Shown piece after piece: positions 33,601-36,627 of a stretch of DNA of 36,627 bases. Position numbers and translations under genes: made by a program. Each line of letters starts with the position of its first letter. Position 1 is the first letter of the stretch. The stretch comes from an uncultured Duncaniella sp. (GTDB lineage: Bacteria > Bacteroidota > Bacteroidia > Bacteroidales > Muribaculaceae), in NCBI GenBank assembly GCA_910576785.1, contig CAJTJG010000026.1:1-36627 (forward strand), written 5' to 3'. Below the pieces are notes generated by a model that was not told where the DNA came from, ran no database searches, and saw only the letters and a program-made list of their open reading frames with translations.

Positions 33601-34158
33601 GTCCTGCCATGTCAGCGGGCCGGGGATGTCGATAAATTTGCCTAAGGGAGCCAGGTGGAAATTGTAATAATTGCCTGCATAGCTGCCTGTGGTACTCTTC
33701 ACCTTTAGAGTCATGCAATACTTGCCTGCGGGCATCACCATAGTCGGGGTGGAGTGGTCGGTCGCCGCGCTCCAGCTGCCGGTGTTGGGGATGGTGAAGT
33801 CATGGTCCATGAATGTGTTGCCGACGGCATCGGTCATGGACACATTGGTGACAGCCTCAAGCCCGTTGGCACCCGATTTCATCGAGAAAGTGTAGGCCTG
33901 CTCCTCGGTGTTGTTGATAAATATCCTGACATTCGTGCTTGGTCCGGTGGAGCCGAGTGAAGCCCCGTCGTTCTCAAAGACACCCCAGGAGTTCTCAGGG
34001 TCTCTGACGGCACAGTCATTGAGATTGATGTCAGCCTCATTGGGCAGCGTGAAATACTTTGAATCGTCCGTAGGCCACTGGATGTCGGCCCATGCGCTCA
34101 GTCCGGGTGCCAGCAGCAGCGCCGCGAGTCCGGCCAGACGCGTGAAGGATTTTTTCAT
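30667..34158 (-). CDS. Large exported pectin methylesterase (CE8)
   Basis: A 1163-residue protein with a signal peptide (about 1-24, ending SAWA-D). The C-terminal third (about 743-1060) is a CE8 right-handed beta-helix that removes methyl esters from pectin. Catalytic residues are present: Asp861 (QQDTQ), Asp882 (VDFICGG) and Arg947 (LGRPW); the 21-residue Asp spacing equals that in Dickeya pectin methylesterase. The long N-terminal part contains beta-sandwich domains (one with DITCVGGCKWEGGGANIGYM, one Ig-like with SLEIIAPEGTNHFV) that may bind sugar. The tail (YINIQGQRVDETAKGLLI) resembles a type IX sorting end. It stands alone, with its own promoter and terminator and no susCD pair. Confidence 0.92.
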   Translation of the reverse strand: MKKSFTRLAGLAALLLAPGLSAWADIQWPTDDSKYFTLPNEADINLNDCAVRDPENSWGVFENDGASLGSTGPSTNVRIFINNTEEQAYTFSMKSGANGLEAVTNVSMTDAVGNTFMDHDFTIPNTGSWSAATDHSTPTMVMPAGKYCMTLKVKSTTGSYAGNYYNFHLAPLGKFIDIPGPLTWQDITCVGGCKWEGGGANIGYMRHGVGFTINMNVKEAGVYDLSYDVTWFANKTHVVADIIDIATGEVEYSTWLNVTGQGPYHHNLLMTTGLKQVKFTFTNPNIGTSWLYNVPMPKFEKVGEKVAILQDFVPENAEAGEFEGYDFNVNLPISYDKDNFVFNVPALNGTIDVTATESESEVTVTALGDGRFSIPTPALDNAAVISIKLNPDADAVVDRTEFLVRVFHIGAIDIKTLVIDGTDMGADFLGLLNAKGEKIDLTLPEYVFTTVPSLQGEYVHGDKLSATGRLENGAVKFSFKAETGGLSKEYNLTFPTYKPYTPAAGDETEVIKFDGNRPSEGENWSNGLYSITAVNDGYQSWFKGGRGEHSLIIPSNYVVKQFIFRDLKNNYAANIANIVDVKSEGATIIAPSFSGFQHENVKLVDLVYNIENHVAGTPISFTFDGGGQMMWSFELTVEKKSLTGAPALESLEIIAPEGTNHFVAAAKFDRVITKAQATVGNKTILGTAGAPTVYFPATDLDFSTTYTLTIAAGDIEDEYGNKTTEPIIREVVIGEKAVVAKALPTVITNVGELRAAAANADGKVLLVLNGDYDLGSEAVVIAAKNYSVVGQSKEGVVIHGKQSGISNPIFSTRNSSDVYLQDLTLRNDYDWDVKERGGVGVALGSGDREIAYNIALQSQQDTQVTNGTDGYYENCDIYGAVDFICGGGNHYYKACNLIMTNPGHITAPSTGTGHLWGYVFDNCVIDAYKGSYTFEPDNKGNTYNLGRPWQNEPRACFLNTKMILEPNPAGWGSMGNLNTHFYEYGSVNAQGELIDLSVRANSPTHVGEPYSPVLTAEEAAKYTMTNVIGLKESFVPTDYTRQLAAPAAAVADGKIEWADMSDAMFYLITMDGKYVDVTTEPAYVPATDGTYCIQAANCRGGLSKASAPVKFSTSGIGEIAADAETTVEYINIQGQRVDETAKGLLIRLTRSADGTVKAEKIVR

Positions 34159-34230
34159 AGGTAATGGTTTTGTGATTTAAGATTAAGTATAATGTGATTG
34201 GTGATTCCCTTAAAATAAAAGCAGGAGCCG

Positions 34231-34261
34231 CAAAGGTAAGGAGAATTTCAGGAAATAACAA
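34231..34261 (-). promoter_or_regulatory. Pectinesterase promoter
   Basis: TTG (34259-34261), a 20-base gap and TACCTTTG (34231-34238) on the minus strand match the consensus. The leader would be about 68 bases. Confidence 0.8.
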
Positions 34262-34320
34262 GATATATCCCATCCCAAAACCATCCTCTACAGACAGCAG
34301 GATCAAATCCCGAAATGAAC

Positions 34321-34344
34321 GAAAAATCCCAAGGGGAACCTTGG
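34321..34344 (-). terminator. Rho-independent terminator after the EFR1 gene
   Basis: CCAAGG (34329-34334) and CCTTGG (34339-34344) form a short stem with a 4-base loop, followed on the minus strand by GA and five T (34322-34326). It lies 25 bases after the EFR1 stop. Confidence 0.7.
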
Positions 34345-34368
34345 ACAAGTAAAAAAATCGCCCAAATT

Positions 34369-35136
34369 CTATTCTTCAAGATGACGCGGACATATATACT
34401 GGCCTTTTCCTCGTGTGAATGGCCCGTAGGATATGGAATGACGCGGACATATGTGATAGCATGCGAGACAACCGGTGCATCTCTCTCCCCAACGGGGGCG
34501 TTTTTCATAAAGCGAGATATTGCCCATAGGGCATATGCCTGCGCATGCGCCACATTCAACACACTTGCTGTCCACACGAAATGCACCTGGCCTTATGGTA
34601 TGACGCATGAACCATGGATAGATAACTCCGGTTTTCAGTCGGGGCATTCTTCCTCTAACTATATCCGACACGCCGCTTCTGCCGGACTCTATGACCGAGG
34701 CAATCTCATTCACCCTGTCCTTGACTGCGGATAGTTTGCGCCGCCTCACCTCAATACTGTCGACGTCAAAGAATGGCATTGCCACATACGTGTTGGGCAT
34801 CTCTACTGAAAAAGCATTCCCAATGTGCAGCCATCCTCTCCGGGATATGGTGTCACGCCACATCCGCTCAGTCTCCCCGCAGTCATCGCCACAGGTCAGA
34901 ACCAGGTGATGGATGGCATCACAGGCACCGGATATCTCCACATTATCCATGAACTCCTTCACAAAAGCCGGAATACCCCATGAATGAACCGGAAATACCC
35001 AGATAATACGGCCCATGTCATCCAAATCCATGTGTTTGACACCAGGCTTCATCCTCAACACACAGTCACCGAGCATGTCTGCCAGGAAATTTGCCACAGC
35101 AGCACTGTTGCCGGTACCGGAAAAATAAACGATCAT
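34369..35136 (-). CDS. EFR1-family ferredoxin-flavodoxin protein
   Basis: A 255-residue cytoplasmic electron-transfer protein. The N-terminal domain is flavodoxin-like with the FMN phosphate loop YFSGTGNSAAVA (about 4-15) and VFPVHSWGIPAFVKEF. The C-terminal domain carries two 4Fe-4S motifs, CVECGACAGICPMG and CTGCLACYHICPRH. The last residues repeat the second half of that motif (YICPRH), an odd partial copy. Partner enzymes are unknown. The gene overlaps the Smr gene stop/start as ATGA, so both are made together. Confidence 0.9.
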   Translation of the reverse strand: MIVYFSGTGNSAAVANFLADMLGDCVLRMKPGVKHMDLDDMGRIIWVFPVHSWGIPAFVKEFMDNVEISGACDAIHHLVLTCGDDCGETERMWRDTISRRGWLHIGNAFSVEMPNTYVAMPFFDVDSIEVRRRKLSAVKDRVNEIASVIESGRSGVSDIVRGRMPRLKTGVIYPWFMRHTIRPGAFRVDSKCVECGACAGICPMGNISLYEKRPRWGERCTGCLACYHICPRHSISYGPFTRGKGQYICPRHLEE

Positions 35137-36167
35137 CGTATAGTGACTTGTGTCGCACCAAAACCATATTCCCTGAATGATGCGTCTTGAACCGAATGCC
35201 CTTTATAACGATGCCCAAGCTCCTTCATGAGGGCTTTTCGCAATACCCCTTCTCCCTTTCCGTGGATGAATACAATCTTGAGGCCATGATTGCGAATGTT
35301 GTCATCCATGACGCGCCGAAACTCATCGATCTGTAAATTCAACATATCGGCCGGCGACAATCCTGCGGTCGTGTCGACCAACTCATTGACATGAAGATCT
35401 ACTTCCAGCACTCCCGGCTTTTTAGGCTTTGGGGCATCCTTTTTGGGGCGAGGCCTGTCAATACTCTTTTTTGATCGGATACCGGCCTCTATGCGACCGG
35501 AATCAAGCACCATGCGGGAGCGTACAACATCATCCACCACAAGCGGCAGAGAAAGGACTTCCGTATCAAAATACACACTCTTGGTAAAACAATGCAGCCT
35601 GAAGAATTTCGTGGTATCAAGAGCTGTCTCCACAGCCACCGGGGCCTTTAGCTTGAAGTCAGACTCTTCCTTGTAAGCAACAATCTGGACAGCCACACGA
35701 TCCATCATTGTAAGGTCAGTGCCGGCAAACTCATCCACCGGAGCCTGTATGCCCGGCTCGATAATCCCGGCGTAGCGAAGAGACCATCCATCGGCCTCAT
35801 CCGCACGCGTCATATATACCACATATATGAAATAAGATGAATCGTTGACAATATAAGCATCGAATATCGTTGTCCCGAGCCGTTTAATATCCCTCGGTTC
35901 AAAAGCGAGAACGATATTCAGTTTGTCATCCACGCCCTGGACAATCTGTCTTTGCTCTGTCGGCTGACTTACGATATTACGACTCTGGACCGGCACAGCA
36001 GTGGCGGCAGCCCTGTCCCCCGCTTCCTGTACGACCACAACCTCGCGCAATAGCACAGGGGTCTCGAAACCATCCTCGTCTACATACGCGATATTTCCAT
36101 CGATTTTTCTGATCACACCGCCCCCAACGCTATTCAGGAAGCGAACAGTATCTCCTATTTTTGCCAT
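35133..36167 (-). CDS. DUF2027/Smr-domain protein
   Basis: A 344-residue protein common in Bacteroidetes. The N-terminus (KIGDTVRFLNSVGGGVIRKIDG) is the DUF2027 start with an SH3-like barrel; a beta-rich middle (about 80-215) follows, then a basic linker rich in Lys and Pro (about 230-250). The C-terminus (about 254-344) is a Smr domain with EVDLHVNELVD and IVFIHGKGEGVLRKAL, as in the nicking domain of MutS2. The Smr LDxH-type motif appears here as VDLH and the HGxG motif as HGKG. Nucleic-acid or ribosome-related activity is likely from the family. Confidence 0.9.
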   Translation of the reverse strand: MAKIGDTVRFLNSVGGGVIRKIDGNIAYVDEDGFETPVLLREVVVVQEAGDRAAATAVPVQSRNIVSQPTEQRQIVQGVDDKLNIVLAFEPRDIKRLGTTIFDAYIVNDSSYFIYVVYMTRADEADGWSLRYAGIIEPGIQAPVDEFAGTDLTMMDRVAVQIVAYKEESDFKLKAPVAVETALDTTKFFRLHCFTKSVYFDTEVLSLPLVVDDVVRSRMVLDSGRIEAGIRSKKSIDRPRPKKDAPKPKKPGVLEVDLHVNELVDTTAGLSPADMLNLQIDEFRRVMDDNIRNHGLKIVFIHGKGEGVLRKALMKELGHRYKGHSVQDASFREYGFGATQVTIR

Positions 36168-36174
36168 AATACTG

Positions 36175-36205
36175 CAAAATTAGTGAAAAGATTGCCATCA
36201 TCCAA
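36175..36205 (-). promoter_or_regulatory. Promoter of the Smr-EFR1 operon
   Basis: TTG (36203-36205), a 20-base gap and TAATTTTG (36175-36182) on the minus strand match the consensus. The -7 element ends seven bases before the ATG at 36167, giving a predicted leader of only about 1-4 bases. Confidence 0.8.
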
Positions 36206-36355
36206 CAAAAAAATCCTGCTTTGCAATTGTTGAAAATAGAGCCCTACAGCCTGAAAAGTCTTGTTTACGCCGACGACAACACACGCCATACAGACCACTA
36301 AATATACCATAGCACCTTTTATTTCATTAAAACTAAAAAAAGTTAGCCAAAAAAC

Positions 36356-36386
36356 TTGCACGGAATGGAGAAAGTCCCTACCTTTG
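36356..36386 (+). promoter_or_regulatory. tRNA-Val array promoter
   Basis: TTG (36356-36358), a 20-base gap and TACCTTTG (36379-36386). The first tRNA begins 19 bases after the -7 element. Confidence 0.8.
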
Positions 36387-36405
36387 CATCGCTTTAAGCA
36401 AGTAA

Positions 36406-36483
36406 GGGCGCTTAGCTCAGCTGGTTCAGAGCGTCTGCCTTACAAGCAGAGGGTCGGGGGTTCGAATCCCTCAGCGCCCACCA
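36406..36483 (+). tRNA. tRNA-Val (anticodon TAC)
   Basis: Acceptor GGGCGCT pairs with AGCGCCC; the anticodon stem CTGCC/... has loop CTTACAA (anticodon TAC), and the T-arm carries GGTTCGAATCC. The discriminator is A at 36480 and CCA is encoded at 36481-36483. First member of a tandem array. Confidence 0.95.
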
Positions 36484-36562
36484 AAGAAGAAACAAACCTT
36501 CTTGCTCAAAGCGAAAGTCTCGGAAACCGAGTAGACGGGACTTGAGTAAAAACACATCACTC

Positions 36563-36610
36563 GGGCGCTTAGCTCAGCTGGTTCAGAGCGTCTGCCTTAC
36601 AAGCAGAGGG
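36563..36610 (+). tRNA. tRNA-Val (TAC), second copy, truncated by contig end
   Basis: Identical to the first 48 bases of the preceding tRNA-Val, up to AAGCAGAGGG. The expected continuation TCGGGGGTTCG is replaced by adapter. The spacer to the first copy is 79 bases and includes a small hairpin CTCGG-AAA-CCGAG. The gene is broken only in this assembly. Confidence 0.9.
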
Positions 36611-36627
36611 AGATCGGAAGAGCGTCG
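36611..36627. other. Illumina adapter sequence at contig end
   Basis: AGATCGGAAGAGCGTCG is the start of the standard TruSeq adapter read-through. It interrupts the second tRNA-Val exactly where its sequence should continue. It is not biological sequence of this organism. Confidence 0.97.

Noticed and set aside
34381..34452. Direct 15-base repeat as a possible mobile-element target or CRISPR unit
   Set aside because: Both copies are coding for ICPRH within the EFR1 gene; there are only two and no array. No CRISPR array was seen anywhere in the window.
1..36627. Insertion sequences, transposases, integrases or phage genes
   Set aside because: No protein in any supported gene resembles these; the dispersed repeats found are too short and carry no gene.

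Overview
The window looks like a contig from a gut Bacteroidales, most likely Muribaculaceae or a close relative. The evidence is Bacteroidetes-type promoters (TTG/TTTG, a 19-20 base gap, then TAnnTTTG) upstream of many genes, a hybrid two-component regulator, lipoproteins with acidic residues after the lipid cysteine, a C-terminal tail of the type IX secretion kind, a TonB/BtuG vitamin B12 system and a menaquinone cluster. Genes are GC-rich up to about 30 kb and visibly less so after that. The last 17 bases are Illumina adapter, so this is a short-read assembly that broke inside a tandem tRNA array.

Layout. (1) 182-9042, minus strand: a seven-gene operon for cobalamin capture and import (DUF4465 protein, Ig-like surface lipoprotein, BtuG, BtuB, BtuF, BtuC, BtuD). 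Its genes are joined mostly by 4-base ATGA overlaps and a cobalamin riboswitch (about 9229-9440) precedes it. (2) 9594-15819, plus strand: five tightly packed genes encoding three exported proteins without recognised family, an exported TPR-CHAT caspase-like protease, and a CHASE2 membrane sensor without any output domain. This is the best candidate for an undescribed system. (3) 15961-20031: an orphan hybrid two-component regulator carrying a 37-base tandem duplication in its membrane segment. (4) 20193-22122, minus: PepSY-like lipoprotein, FabI, and a TIGR04076 protein with a twin-arginine leader. (5) 22285-22672: tRNA-Gly and an intergenic stretch with a dispersed repeat and a probable small RNA. 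(6) 22673-24046, minus: NfeD-type membrane protease. (7) 24119-27682, minus: MATE transporter, GT4 glycosyltransferase and LPG-synthase-type membrane protein in one overlapping operon. (8) 27715-30520, minus: menB-menC-menE. (9) 30667-34158, minus: large pectin methylesterase. (10) 34369-36167, minus: a DUF2027/Smr protein and an EFR1 ferredoxin-flavodoxin. (11) 36406 to the end: tandem tRNA-Val genes, the second cut off by adapter.

How the parts work together. The riboswitch would shut the btu operon off when cobalamin is plentiful. The surface proteins would capture the vitamin and pass it to BtuB, then to the BtuF-BtuCD importer. The five-gene CHAT/CHASE2 cassette faces away from the btu operon and has its own promoter; all five products are predicted to enter or cross the inner membrane, which suggests an envelope-located sensor-protease module. 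The remaining genes are housekeeping (fatty acid, menaquinone, tRNA) or gut-niche functions (pectin).
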